Part shown: one piece after another, positions 8,807 through 19,880 of the stretch
Layout: every line of letters starts with the position of its first letter
Position numbering within the stretch: the first letter of the stretch is position 1
Assembly (NCBI GenBank): GCA_016748015.1
Contig: JAAOMT010000104.1
Location: 1-33,983, forward strand
DNA length: 33,983 nucleotides
Direction of reading: 5' to 3'
Source of the DNA: Geosiphon pyriformis
Taxonomy: Eukaryota; Glomeromycota; Glomeromycetes; Archaeosporales; Geosiphonaceae
Notes under the pieces: model-generated
Seen by the model: only the letters and a program-made list of their open reading frames with translations
Database searches by the model: none
What the model was told of the DNA's origin: nothing
Made by a program: the position numbers and the translations under genes

Positions 8807-9440
8807 AAGATAAGAGTTTAATTAGACATTTATGTCTACAAATAATGTTTTTGTAGATGAAATTTGTTACTGATTTTGCATCTGTTTTTTGAATGGCTCT
8901 GACTTCAAATCATTTGATAAAATAATTTATTGTGACTGTAATATAATAATTTTTTTGGGTTGCAATGAATAGTGATCCGACTAAATTAATTTCAATTTTA
9001 TTAAAAAGTTGTTCAACTTTGATTAAATTTAGAGATTTAATAAGGTGAGTTTTTTTTCTTCTTTTAACAACTATTATATGATTTTATTTATTGTTAAATG
9101 TCTTAGTGCATATGTAATCAGAAATAATGTTCAAGTGTTTTTTGAATTGTATCATTTTTTTTAAGTGTATTAATAAAAAGTCTGTACATGTTGTATAAAA
9201 TAGTTTCTTTTTTATTTTTTTGGCCTAATCTGAGTAGATTTGTTGAATTTTTGTGATTTTAGTAATAAATTTTGTTGTAATAAAATATTGTTTTGCTTGG
9301 TTTTGTAATCAGTGTTTTTTAACTAAAGACCAATGTTTTGATATTTTGAGAGTCTTTAAATAGTTTTTGATATTGTAGTTTTCAGGATCTATTGTTTTAT
9401 TATTAATTTGTTTGTTGAATTGTTGAGTGTTAGTATAAAT
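8807..9440 (-). pseudogene. Element B' integrase fragment
   Basis: Matches the element B integrase from about 5705 to 6300 nearly base for base with many transitions. For example, the plus strand TGTCTACAAATAATGTTTTT here corresponds to TGTCTACAAATAATGTCTTC in B. The zinc region and the start of the DDE core are included. The C-terminal part is missing because the sequence joins element B at about 8807. Confidence 0.75.
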
Positions 9441-9920
9441 TCTAATTTTGTTTTATTTTGGAAAGACTATTAATATTTGTGTGTAATTTTTTTGGTTTAT
9501 AGTGCACAATGTATTTGTAATTGGCTAGAAAATTAGTTTATTGGAATTGTTTTATGCTGAGTTTAAAACTTTTTTTATTAAGCTATTTAAGTCTAATATT
9601 ATCAATAATAATGTTAAATTAAAGTCTGTTTTAAAGATATTGTTGAAAGTGTTTAAAAGCCCAAATAATAGTTACTGCTTTTAATTTGGTTGAACCATAT
9701 TTAAGTTTTGTTTGTTTAAAAGTTTTGCTAATATAAGCAATTACTTGTTCATTGCTATTATTATTTAATTGTAATAGAATAGCATTAAAGACTGTATGTA
9801 AAACATTAGTAGCTAACTGAAATCTTTTGCTGAAGTTAGAATAAGCAAGAATTAGAGCCATAATAAGTTTTTTTTTAAAAGTGTCAAATACTTGTTGTTG
9901 AACTTGAGTTTATTGGTATC
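9440..9920 (-). pseudogene. Element B' RNase H (decayed)
   Basis: The open stretch 9631-9861 reads ILAYSNFSKRFQLATNVLHTVFNAILLQL and AVTIIWAFKHFQQYL, colinear with the RNase H of element B. The first catalytic Asp is Asn (ATN instead of ATD), and the Glu of the second motif has become Lys (TKLKAVT instead of TELEAAA). Confidence 0.8.
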
Positions 9921-11850
9921 TAATATTTTTATTGGTTAGGTAATTGAGTGGTTTGACAATTTCAGAAAATTTTTTGATGAACTTTTGATAAAAAGAGGTT
10001 AATTTTACAAATTTTTTTAGTTCTATAATATTTTAGAAAACTTAAAAGTTTTTAACAGCAATAATTATTTCTAAATTGGATTGGACTCTATTTTTTCTAA
10101 CAATTTGCTCCAGGAAAATTAGGCTTGTTTTTTTAAAGTAATATTTTTTGATCTTAAGCTTTAATTCTGTTTTTTGTAATTGTTAAAATATTTTTTACAA
10201 GTAGATCAGATAAGCTTCAAAAGTTGAGGAATAGATATTAGTATTGTTTAAATAAACAACTTTTGATTGCCATAGAAGTTTTTTATAAACAACATCTATT
10301 AGTTATTGAAATGTTGTTGAAGCATTACAAAATTCAAAAAACATAATATTAAACTTGTAGTTTCTTTTTTGTGTAATAAATACTGTTTTAGATTAATTTT
10401 TGAGATCTATTTCAACTTGCCAATATCTGCTTTCTAAGTTTAAAATTAAAAAAAACTTGGCTTTTCCAAAAGCATCTAGCATGTTATTAATTCTTGAAAG
10501 AGAGTATGTATCTTTAATTGACATACTGTTAAGTTGACAATAATTTATACAAAAACTGATCTTATTATTTTTTTTTGACAAGAACTATTAATAAGACTCA
10601 AGAACTTTTTGATAGTGTTACCAACTGAAACTTGAGAGATTAATTAACATAATATTACCCTTATAATTTCTACCATTAAATTAGCATATATTATCATTCA
10701 AATTATCACTTATTATTTAATCAAATTATCAAATATTATCAATCAATTAATAATCCAATTTGTACTATAGAAATTAAGATAATCAAATTACACAATACCC
10801 CGAATCATTTAACATTCAAAAGTTTGCCGAAATTTGTAAAAATTTGCCAAAATAATTGATAGTTCACTGAAATATTCAATAGTTCACAAAAATAACTTGT
10901 AGTTTACTGAAATGTAGCTTTAGTTCAGCAAAATTGTAGAAAAGAACAAAGTTCAAGTTCATAGAATAGTGTTATAACAAGTTGTATAAAAAAAGAGCTT
11001 CTCTCTTTGAAAAAATGTATCTTACTTTAGATTTATCACTTAAAACCATTCCTACACACACAAAAAGAAATAAATATCAACTAATTCGAAAAACCAAATT
11101 CTTTAATTATTGCACTTGGAAAATCCCCAAAACCCAACTAATTTTTTGAAATTGATTAGCTACCAATTTCAGTAAACTGTTAGTGACTCCAGGCCTGGAT
11201 AGAAAACGTTTCTCTTGACAGAATTCAATTTTTTTTACTTTTCTTTTACTTTTCTTTTATATTCTTATTATAATCATTAGGGTAGCCTACAGACAAGATT
11301 CCTGTAAAAGAGTTGACTTTTACAGCAAAGTAACTACACAGTTTAGTGAGCTTCCAGACAAGCAATTTCTGGGAAAGAGTTGACGTTTACTACAATGTAA
11401 CTACACAAGTAACTGGCATGGAATTGGTCATTCCATTTATAAGCCCAGCAGTTCAAATTATAGGAGATAATTTGAAGATAAATTCAGTTACTAGAGATTC
11501 AACCACATCCAGAAAATGTGAATTCACAACAAATAGGCATTAACAACATTTAAAAAAAGAGACCAAAAACCTCCAGTAACAATGGTTAGATGAGACTATT
11601 GTTAAGTATCTATTGCACTTTTTTTAATAAATTGGTGGCTAGCAAATAAAACTCAATAGACTTGTTAACATTTTGGTAAAACATTTTTTGTGTAAATTTG
11701 ATGCTGTACAATATCAGTTTTTTTGAGATTATTGTTATCTTTGGCAAATATATTAGCATATTTGGTGATTAATTGTTTTAATTGTCTTTGTTATTAGGGT
11801 TCTAAGGGACTCATGTTGATTTAAGAAAGTTTTTTCTCAATAAAGTAATA
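9921..11850 (-). pseudogene. Element B' reverse transcriptase, split by a solo LTR
   Basis: The RT palm is at 9921-10615, and the N-terminal part resumes at 11582-11850. The open piece 10393-10581 reads ISFCINYCQLNSMSIKD and LILNLESRYWQVEIDLKN. Both diagnostic Asp positions are Asn (INLE type change, and YLNN instead of YLDD at 10243-10254). The sequence on both sides of the 10616-11581 LTR is colinear with element B around 7530-7545, so the LTR insertion cut an existing gene. Confidence 0.82.
10616..11581 (+). repeat. Solo LTR X, inverted, inserted in RT of B'
   Basis: 966 bp from TGTTACCAACTG to CCAGTAACA, the reverse complement of the LTR at 3076-4085. Flanks are ATAG on the left and ATGG on the right; the uninterrupted sequence in element B reads ATGG here, so this is a 4-bp target duplication with one transition. 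No PPT or coding sequence adjoins it, so it is a solo LTR left by recombination. It shows less decay than the surrounding B'. An ORF at 11346-11543 within it is spurious. Confidence 0.85.
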
Positions 11851-12828
11851 ATTTTTGGTGGTGAAAATGATGTTTAAATTTGATAAAAGGGTGTGTTTTA
11901 CAATTTCAATAAAATTAGAAATGATCTGAAAGATTTCATTTTAAAAAATATTGCTATATATAATTTCTATTTCCAGTCTATTTAATAAAACAATAAAGTA
12001 TTTATTAAGATTGTAAAAAATAACTTGGAATTTTTTCATTTTTTTTAAAATATAGACATTTAGAATTAAGATTTTATGCTTTGTACAGATTTGTTATATA
12101 GTAATAGATTTTGGACAGATATAAATTTCATAATATTTTTCAAAAAATAAAATAATAATTAGTTGAAAAAGTCAAAAAATCTGGTAAAATTTATTCTGTG
12201 TCTTAAGAGTTATGTTTATTAAAACTATAAAATGTTCAGTTGAACCAAAACCTTGAATTTTTCTATTGCTTTTGCCTAATTGTTTTCTTTAATTAACTAG
12301 TTGTAAACCCAAAATGTTAATTAAGAGTAAATAAATTGTTTGGACAATTTTTTTAGTATGCTCAATTTTGAATAATTTATTAGTTTTGTTTTGTAACATA
12401 ATTGTAATATCTTCAATGTATTCTGCATCTATGACTTCTTTTTTAACATTAATTTTTTTATTTGCCAATAATAATTGGAAAGCAATTTGAACTATTGTTT
12501 TTGGTAGAATTTTGAAAGCTATTCTTAAATTAATTTTTTTTAGAAACTTGAATTGAAAAACTAAAGTGTTTTTGTCAGAGTATTATAGATCATATTTAGT
12601 GTTAATTTTGTGGACTTTTCTTGGCTTGATTTTTTGATTATTATTGTTAAAGTATTTAAGTTGTAAAGCTGATTGATTCTTAAACAGATAAATTAGTATG
12701 ATTGTAGTTCTTTCTTTGGTTCAAGTTTTCCAAATTCAATTTTTTTCTGGTTATTTTTGTTAGGCAAAAAAACACTAAGAACATAGTATTTTGAATATTA
12801 TTGGTTGTTAAAAGACATAATACATTTT
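11850..12828 (-). pseudogene. Element B' dUTPase domain (decayed)
   Basis: Colinear with the element B dUTPase. Reading right to left on the minus strand: LQLKYFNNNNQKIKPRKVHKI, then KYDL (motif 1, AGYDL decayed), IVQIAFQLLLANK (motif 2, with Gln intact where B has TAA), EVIDAEYIEDI (motif 3, catalytic Asp and Tyr kept), KKIVQTIYLLL (motif 4) and KIQGFGSTEHF (motif 5). Several Gly and Arg residues of the active site are changed and stops follow further on, so it is dead. It proves that the dUTPase belongs to the family and is not private to copy B. Confidence 0.8.
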
Positions 12829-13480
12829 TCACATAATTAAATATTTATTTGTTCTAATTAGTGAATTTGAGTTTCTTTGGTCAAATAAGTATAACTTGTG
12901 ATTTAGTACTTCTATTTTATCTTCATAGTCAAATTCAGCTAATTTTATTGTGTATTCAATATATTCTGTTTTTTTTATTTGGTAGATATATTTTTGGGTT
13001 TCTCCATTAATCAGAATTATAGTCAGTTTATAGATCATCTTAATATTATATAAATAATAGTAAAATTTATTAAGAATGCTGTTGTAGACTATATTAAAAA
13101 AAATTTTTTGCAGACTTTTTCTGTAATTAATAGAATATATTGACAGATTTGGTTACATATTTTTTTTCTTATTGTAATATTAATCTAGTTGTATTTTTTA
13201 GATAATAATTCTCTACAAGTAAAACAAAAGATATTGTTTTATTTTTCATTTTGTTTGGAATATTCAAATTATTTCTGGTAGCAAATTTTATAGTAATAGC
13301 AAGTACACATTTTATATTTTTTTTCTAGGAATATACAAGCTTCCATTGACAAAAGTTTTTTGTTGTAGTTTTTATATCTAAACAGAATATATAATAGTTG
13401 TTTCTGTGGTTTTGGTTTAGAATAATAGGTAATATTTTATCCTTTGGTTTTTTCAAAAATTTTTTGTTTTGTTTTCTTAA
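12829..13480 (-). pseudogene. Element B' Pol linker between protease and dUTPase
   Basis: The open piece 12829-13038 reads KLAEFDYEDKIEVLNHKLYLFDQRNSN and ends RTNKYLIM, then a stop and KMYYVF or similar leading into the dUTPase. The remainder to 13480 is open only in short pieces. No domain is recognised. It connects the protease with the dUTPase in one polyprotein. Confidence 0.5.
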
Positions 13481-14162
13481 TTCAATTAAATGTTAATTTA
13501 AAAGCCATATAGGTTTTGGTGATTGGTACTTCTTTTTCTTTTTCTTTTTCAAACATAAAAGCTTTTTCTGATTACTTATTAAAAATTTCATAAATAACAG
13601 GTACTTTGGTATATTGTCCTTAATATAAAATCTTTAATTTCTGAGTTTTCTAATCTAAATTTGTATTGGTCTTGAGAAACTAATTGTTTTTAACAAAAGC
13701 TTAATATTAGGGTGTATCTATAACTAAAACTTTGATTGGAATAATAATTCTATTGATTGTAAATAAAAAGTTGTTGAATTTTTTTATTGGAGTTTTTTTA
13801 TGCCATTAGCTATAATGATAACTGTTTGGACAGGTTTGTTAATGTTTCATTGTAGTTGTTGTATTAATTAGTAAGTAATAATATTTTCAGTAGATTTACT
13901 ATCTAATATTAATCAAATTAGTTTCTTTTTTAACTTTGGCTTCTGTATATATGACTGTAATTGCTTTTTGTTTTATAATAGTTGTATTGCTGAGTAAAGA
14001 TAATAATTTGTTGACTTCAAATTCGAATAAAAAAATATCAAACAGATTGGTGTTTTGAGCAATTTTGGCTGGTAAAATAGTATTACTAAAAAAATTTTGT
14101 TTTGTTACTACAGTTTTACTTTTAAAAAGTGCAGTTTGTTGAAAATTTGATTTTTTTGACAT
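13480..14162 (-). pseudogene. Element B' aspartic protease (broken)
   Basis: Retropepsin-like protease that would cut the Gag-Pol polyprotein. The open part 13899-14162 (ending AITVIYTEAKVKKETNLINIR) is the N-terminal side. A frameshift follows, and the active-site loop continues as LDSKSTENIIT near 13850-13895 (normally DSGS; Asp and Ser kept, Gly changed to Lys). Further on come IKVLVIDTP, the LVKNN segment corresponding to LVGNDWL, and VPITKTYMAF at about 13505-13535. Multiple stops. Confidence 0.65.
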
Positions 14163-15960
14163 TGTAAAATAGCTGAATTAAGTATGGTAATATATAGATC
14201 TTTGTTAAATTTAATTTCAAAGAACTAATTAGTTGTTAAAATTGAATCTGTTGTCATTTGTTATAAATCAGTTTTAAAATGCAAATTGGTTTTGTTGAAC
14301 CAATTTTTGAACAAATACTTAATATTGCTGAACTGATAATTATTGATATTGTTGTTAAATAAGTTGTTAAGTAGATTGATAAGAGTTGTTCTAATATTGA
14401 AATCTTGGTGGATAATAAGTTAGTAGTAGAAATTGGTAATAAGATTGCTAAAATTGAAAATAATATTCAATATTTTTTGTTTGTTGTCTTTTTGTATTTT
14501 TCTGCAATCTTATTTCCAGTGTTCTGAAATTTCAAAATAGTAACAGCTTTGAGATTAGTTATTAGTTAATAATAGGTAGTTATTTTTATTACATTTTTGG
14601 AATAACTAATAATTTTGTTGTTGCTATTGTTATTGATTGGTAAAATAGTTTTCTACTTTTTTGGTGAGTTAATCTATTTTTTTTCAGCTGCTAAGCTGGT
14701 TTTACTGATTGCAAAATTGACAAGTTTGGTGCAGTTTGCTTTTTTTATTGTTATTTCATAGTTTTTTGCATGTTAAATAATTGTAGCTAAGTCTACTAGA
14801 GCATGAAAACAAACTTTTTTGATTAATTTATCTTTTAATTCGGCTATAGATTGGTTCAAAATTTAAGTGTTGGAGTAATACTCATTGGTTTCCCAAAATA
14901 GATTATAACAGATTCAGAAAATTTTTGTTTAATATTTTAAAATTAATTTTAGAGAGTAATAGATGTGTTATTGTTAGTAAATTGTTCTAGAAAAGCATTC
15001 TTAAATATTTGTCAAGTTTTAAAAAGTGCATCTAAGTTTTTGAACTATTTGTTTGCAGTTCTTTAAAGAAAATAAGAAATAACTTTAAGTATTCTTATAA
15101 TATTTCATCTGTTTACATTTTCTGCTTTTTGAACTTTGTTAAGCTATTTTTGTAGACTGTTGTTAGTATTTTTTTTAGTGAATTTAGTAATTTTTGCAAT
15201 ATAAATAGTTGTCATGTCTTCTGTGTTTTTGTTTTCAGTAGTTTTTTTTCTGTGAATTTAAAAACATCTTTGCTGTTATCAGAGTAATTACTTTGGTTTT
15301 TTGCTAAAAAATCAAAAAAATTGGTACTGGTAGATATTGATTCTGGTTGTTGAGTAGGGCTTTTTGGTAAGATAAAATCTTCTGGTCTTAAAAACTAGAC
15401 AAGAGATAAATTTGGTATTTGTAATTAAGCAAGTAAAAGTAAAAATAATGTAATAGAAAGTGGTAATTTGACACTGGTTTTTTGTTCTGATGTTTGCAAA
15501 TATTTGGCAGTTATTCTTAGTATATTGTAAGTTGTATTGCTAACTTAAGATGTTTTTTTTTTCTGTTTTTTTTTGTTGTTATTTTTTGGTTCTAATTCAA
15601 AGTTGAAAAAATATTTGAACTATACCAAATATTTTTCTTTACAATATTGAATAATGTTAAAGTTGAGTTCTTGGAAGTAGGTGTCAAGTATTTTACTGTT
15701 AAAATCTTCAGTTTTTAAGTAAAAATAATACAATAAATTTTCATAAAGATTGTTTCTAACTTCTGAAATATTATAGTTTTCAAAAAAATAATTATTAATG
15801 TAGTTTTTAATATATTAGTATAATAATTTCTTGAAAATTTTAATTCTATTTTAGATGTTGAATTTTTGTTTACAGTAAATGTAAATTGACTAATAATACT
15901 CTAGAATTGTTGTGTTAATTGTGATTGCCACTTTGAAATTATTGTTGCTGTATTAATTTA
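14163..15960 (-). pseudogene. Element B' gag region (heavily decayed)
   Basis: No long frame is left, but a capsid-like stretch can be read across stops around 14690-15080: RTANK(stop)FKNLDALFKT, QIFKNAFLEQFTNNN, AELKDKLIKKV, HALVDLATII and HAKNYEIT. These match the Trp-rich and helical order of Ty3/gypsy capsids, with TAG and TGA in the Trp places. The part from 15240 to 15960 has short peptides only (for example FNSKILDTYFQELNFNIIQYC) and I recognise nothing in it. Confidence 0.5.
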
Positions 15961-15962
15961 TA

Positions 15963-15975
15963 GGAAAGCATCAAA
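15963..15975 (-). other. Possible primer-binding site of B'
   Basis: The minus strand right after the 5' LTR reads TTTGATGCTTTCC, which would be TTTGGTGCTTTCC before one G-to-A change. The position fits a tRNA primer-binding site beginning TGG. The tRNA cannot be named from the sequence. Confidence 0.25.
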
Positions 15976-16504
15976 TATTACTAAAAATTTTTGGTTTTTT
16001 TTTTAATATTGTTAATGTTTGTTTGTTGTAAATTTACATTTTTTGGAAGTAGTTGAACTTTTAATAACTGAATTTATCTTCAAATTATTTTTTATAATTT
16101 GAACTGCTGGATTTATAAGTAAAATAGCCAATTTTATATCAGTTATTTATATAGTTACATTATAGTAAATGTTAACTTTTTTCCAGGAATTGCTTATCTA
16201 AAAGCTTACTAAAAATATGTAGTTACTTTGCTATAAAAGTTAACTTTTTTACAAAAATCTCATCTGTAGACTACTTTAATAATTTATAATATAAAAAATA
16301 AAAGAAAATAAAACAAATATAAAAGAAATAAGATTTTGTTAAAAAAATCGTTTTCTGGTTCAGGCCTGAAATCACTAATGGTATTATGGTTTAAGAATTT
16401 AGCAAAAAAATTATAAAATAATATAAATTATCCAATCATATTATAGCACAATAATAATCTTAAAAAAGTAATAATTAATATTATAACAATTACTATTTTA
16501 TAAT

Positions 16505-16573
16505 AGTAGCAAGCACCAGCTTGTAATAGTAATCAATACCAACTGGTAATAGCAACAAACATCAGATTAAAAT
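16505..16573 (+). repeat. 23-bp tandem repeats in LTR-C
   Basis: Three clear 23-bp units starting AGTAGCAAGCACCAGC, AGTAATCAATACCAAC and AGCAACAAACATCAGA, with a weaker fourth upstream. They correspond to the array at 33764-33855. Confidence 0.75.
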
Positions 16574-16622
16574 ATCAAAAAAAAAGTATTACAATGTGAT
16601 TTTTTATAAAATTACAAACATG

Positions 16623-16630
16623 TATATATA
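16623..16630 (+). promoter_or_regulatory. TATA box of LTR-C (solo copy)
   Basis: TATATATA preceded by CATG, at the same depth (about 240 nt) as in the copy at 33662 and as in LTR A. Confidence 0.5.
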
Positions 16631-17793
16631 CAATAGCTTTAATATTGAAAAAAACAACAAGTCATAAAAAAACAAAATATTAAACAATTCATCTAACAAT
16701 TCTACTTTAATTATCTTTTAGTTTTTATTTTTAAAATAAATATCCACAAAAACTTTTAATCAAAAAGAAATGAAAAAAAAATATTAAAACCTGAATTATC
16801 ACAATTCAAAGTATTAAAAAATTTACTTGTATTATTTATTGAAGGAAATTATTATTTATTAATTGAATTTTTTGAAAGAATAATCTTTAATCAAGATTAT
16901 TTATGTTGTTACTAATTGATAAAAGCTTTATTGTAAGAATTAAGAAAAATGCTAAGACTATTAACATTCTGTGTTTCTAAATTAAAAAAACACATTAGAT
17001 AATTACAAAAATAGCCTTAGAAAAGACTCGAAACAATATGTAGATTTCAGTTCAGTTTCTGAGAAGAAGTACATAAACACACACAACAATCAAAATTAAA
17101 AAATAACTTACATTGCAATATTAAAAAAAGTTTTCAGTATAAATATCAATATTATTATACAAATAAAATTGAAAAACTTATAAAAAACTGATTGCAATTA
17201 AAATAGAATATTGGCAATTAAAATATACCAAGAAAACCATTCTGTAACAATAGTTTACTGAAATTGGCAGCTAATTAATTTCGAAATAATAGTTGAATTT
17301 TGAAGAATTTCAAATATAATTACTAAAAAAATTAGTTTTTTAAGAATATTTTTATTTTTCGAATTGTACTAACTAAGGATAAATCTAGAGGAAAATATCT
17401 ATAATAAGATATATTTTTTTTTATACAACTTGTTATAGTACTAGTTTATAAACTTGAATTTTTTCTTTTGCTATAATTTTAATAAACTAAAATACATTTT
17501 GTTAACTTATAAGTTATTTTAATAAACTATTACTATTTTGGTAAACTATCTATTATTTTGGCAAATTTCTACAAATTTGACGAATTTTTGAATATTATAT
17601 GATTTAAAGTATTGTATAATTTTAATCATTTTAATTTTTATTGTACAAATCAAGTTATTAATTAAATAGTGATATTTAATAATTTGATTAAATAATAAGT
17701 GATAATTGAAATAATATTAATATATGTTAATTAATAATAGAAATTATAAAAGTAATTTCATGCTAATTAATTGCTAAAATTTTACTGGTAATA

Positions 17794-19117
17794 CTGTAAT
17801 GAAATTTGTCAAATCAAGTCAAACCAATTAATTGATATCTAAATATTTATTCTTAATTGATAAAAACTCAATGTATGTGGCAAAAGCTATGAAAAATCGA
17901 AATATTTAGATGTCTAAAGATTGTTTTAAAGTGCTTTTGTTTACTTTGCTTATAAGTATAATTGTGCATAATTTTGGTATTTTCTTAAAAAAGGCTGGTA
18001 AAAAAAATTGTATTATCAATTAGTTATTTTAAATTGACAATAGAGTTTATTGTACTGTGGTTAGATTTAAGACAGAAAATAATCTAAATTCTGTATTTTG
18101 CACAGAGTCAATTTTGGATGAGACAAAACTCTCTTGGATTAGATTGGATTTGGTTAGATATGAGAAATATAGACATTTTAGATATTTTGTTTTAGAGTAT
18201 AATATCTTTAGTACTTTTATTCTTCTGTTTTTAAAAATATTTAAAAAGTTTGTCTCAAGTAAAAATTATTTATAGCTGGCCAAATTGTATGCCAAAAAAA
18301 ATATTTCTATTTTTTGCCTTGTTGTTTTTAGTAATAAGTTATAAACACAAATGTTTTTATTAGTTTTAGTTTTTAATAATGTCTTATTTGGTTTTAGTTC
18401 TGGTTTATTTTTCTCTAATATTTTGTATGTTAAGATTTTTTCTTTTTAACAGAGTGTTTTGTCTATTAAAACTTATTTAGTTTTTTTTAAATACTTATTA
18501 AAATTGTTAACTGACCAGATTTTTGGTGTTTTATATAAGATAAATGGCATAGAATTGGTTCTCCTGACTTTTGTCTTTCTATTTTTTGTTTTAGTTTTAT
18601 TTTTGGTTTTGGATTTCAGTTTAGATTTGAATATGATTATGAATAAATTACAAACTTTATTTATATTTTTTTTTTGATAGCATTTAATACTTCAGATTTA
18701 AGTCCAAACAGTTTTAAAATTTTGACAGTCAAAATGAGTGGTCTAAAATGAAAATTGGCTGTACTTAAAAGCACAATTAGTTTAGTATTAATTAGATTAA
18801 ATCAAATAAATACTGATTTAGATTTTTCAACAAAATTTTCTTCTTAATAACAAATTTTATCTGGAAAATTGCTATATATAATGTTAAAAAATTGAACAAT
18901 ATAGTTAAACAAAAAGATATTATTAGGTGACATAATAAATCTGGCAATTTGGTTTTTATAGTTACTAAAATTAAGTTAAAAAAACAGTCTAGATTTTGAA
19001 TCTAGAACAAGTTTCTGGATTTGAAGATTTTAATTTCTGGTTTAAATTTTGGTTATTTTAACTTAGAAGTAACTATAGTAATAAACAATATTCTTGCTTA
19101 GCATATATGTAAAATAT
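17794..19117 (+). other. Interrupted insertion target, probably 5' part of a LINE
   Basis: This stretch continues at 26927 after removal of element E and one ATAT copy. The continuation carries a LINE reverse transcriptase on the plus strand, so this part may be the LINE's upstream region. I recognise no domain here. The two short open frames (18057-18275 and 18459-18677) have low-complexity T-rich codon content and no motif. Confidence 0.35.
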
Positions 19118-19864
19118 TGTTACAAATTGGAGTAACAAGCTAAAAAATAGTAAAAGAAAACAGAATTGTAAAGTAATGGAAATAATCAAAGAGAAAATTA
19201 CAATAAAAAAGTGAATTAAATAAGTAAGAATTCAATGTGTGTGATTAGTTTCATAAAAATCATAGTTACAAATTTTTTCTGGAAATCTAAAGATAGAAAA
19301 ATAGTTCATAATTGTCAACAAAATAACACTACTGCTATTATTTTATGTTTTAACTTGGCAATTCTTAGAATCAATAACAGATATTATTGTGTTTTTTAAT
19401 CGTTTTTTTATTTAATGAATTACAAAAGCAAGTAATTACTTTTCAGGCTAATTCTAATAAAACAAATTAAAAAAAAAAAAGATAAAGTATATAAATGCCA
19501 ACAAATAATTTTTTATCTTAAGATGTTCAAATACTCAAAAATAGAAAAAGGAAATAAGCAATATGAGAGAAAATAATTGATAGTAAGTTTTATTTTATTA
19601 CTTTGATCATGTTTTTCTATAATTAAGAGACTTATTACTTATATAACTATTGAAAATAGTTAATAACCAGATTAATAACTAGGTTAATAATCAGGTCAAC
19701 AATTAGGTCAATAATCAGATCAACAATCAGGTTAATGATCAGGTCATTGATCAGATCAATAATCAGGTCAATGATCACTATCTAAAAATAGAGTAGCTAA
19801 TTATATAACATTAGTAACTAATATATGTAATAACTAATAAAAAGTATGGGTTTCAACTATAATA
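19118..19864 (-). repeat. 3' LTR of element E (747 bp)
   Basis: Begins TGTTACAAATTGG and ends ACTATAATA (TAACA in the sister). Near-full-length similarity to 26166-26926. On the minus strand it starts right after the PPT. Confidence 0.88.
19669..19776. repeat. 12-bp tandem array in left LTR E (9 units)
   Basis: Nine exact-length 12-bp units of consensus AGGTCAATAATC, with variants such as AGATCAACAATC and AGGTCATTGATC. Many units carry GATC. Confidence 0.9.
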
Positions 19865-19880
19865 TTATTCTCTCCAAAAA
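19865..19880 (-). other. Polypurine tract of element E
   Basis: The minus strand reads TTTTTGGAGAGAATAA directly before the 3' LTR. It shares the GGAGRGAATAA core with element D. Confidence 0.65.

Larger units (their letters stand above)
16382..17249 (+). repeat. Solo LTR-C inserted in LTR X (868 bp)
   Basis: Begins TATTATGGTTTAAG (TGTTATGG in the copy at 33662) and ends TCTGTAACA. Flanks are ATGG and ATAG, a probable 4-bp duplication. LTR X is colinear on both sides (ATCACTAATG before; TAGTTTACTGAAATTGG after). There is no coding sequence inside. The TATA box and 23-bp repeats give a plus orientation. Confidence 0.85.
8807..17793 (-). mobile_element. Element B': older copy of the dUTPase Ty3/gypsy family, 3'-truncated
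   Basis: Read from the right: 5' LTR (15976-17793, interrupted), gag, protease, linker, dUTPase, RT (interrupted by an inverted solo LTR), RNase H, partial integrase ending at about 8807. It lacks the integrase C-terminus, ORF3 and a 3' LTR of its own. It supplies the 5' half that element B lacks, so the family gene order can be read by combining both. It is much more AT-rich and more decayed than B. Confidence 0.8.
15976..17793 (-). repeat. LTR X, 5' LTR of B', interrupted by a solo LTR
   Basis: Left end TATTACTAAAAATTT (decayed TGTTACTGGAGGTTT) at 15976 and right end ACTGGTAATA at 17793. Without the nested 868-bp insert it is about 950 bp, as the other X copies. It has the same orientation as 3076-4085. 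The flanks at the outer ends of B and B' (ACAC at 3072-3075, CTGT at 17794-17797) do not match, so they are not the two ends of one insertion. Confidence 0.8.

Noticed and set aside
11346-11543. 65-aa ORF
   Set aside because: It lies inside the inverted solo LTR X and is not conserved in the other copies.
18057-18677. Two 72-aa ORFs as possible small genes
   Set aside because: T-rich low-complexity codons, no motif, and the surroundings are decayed element sequence. Chance frames in AT-rich DNA are likely.
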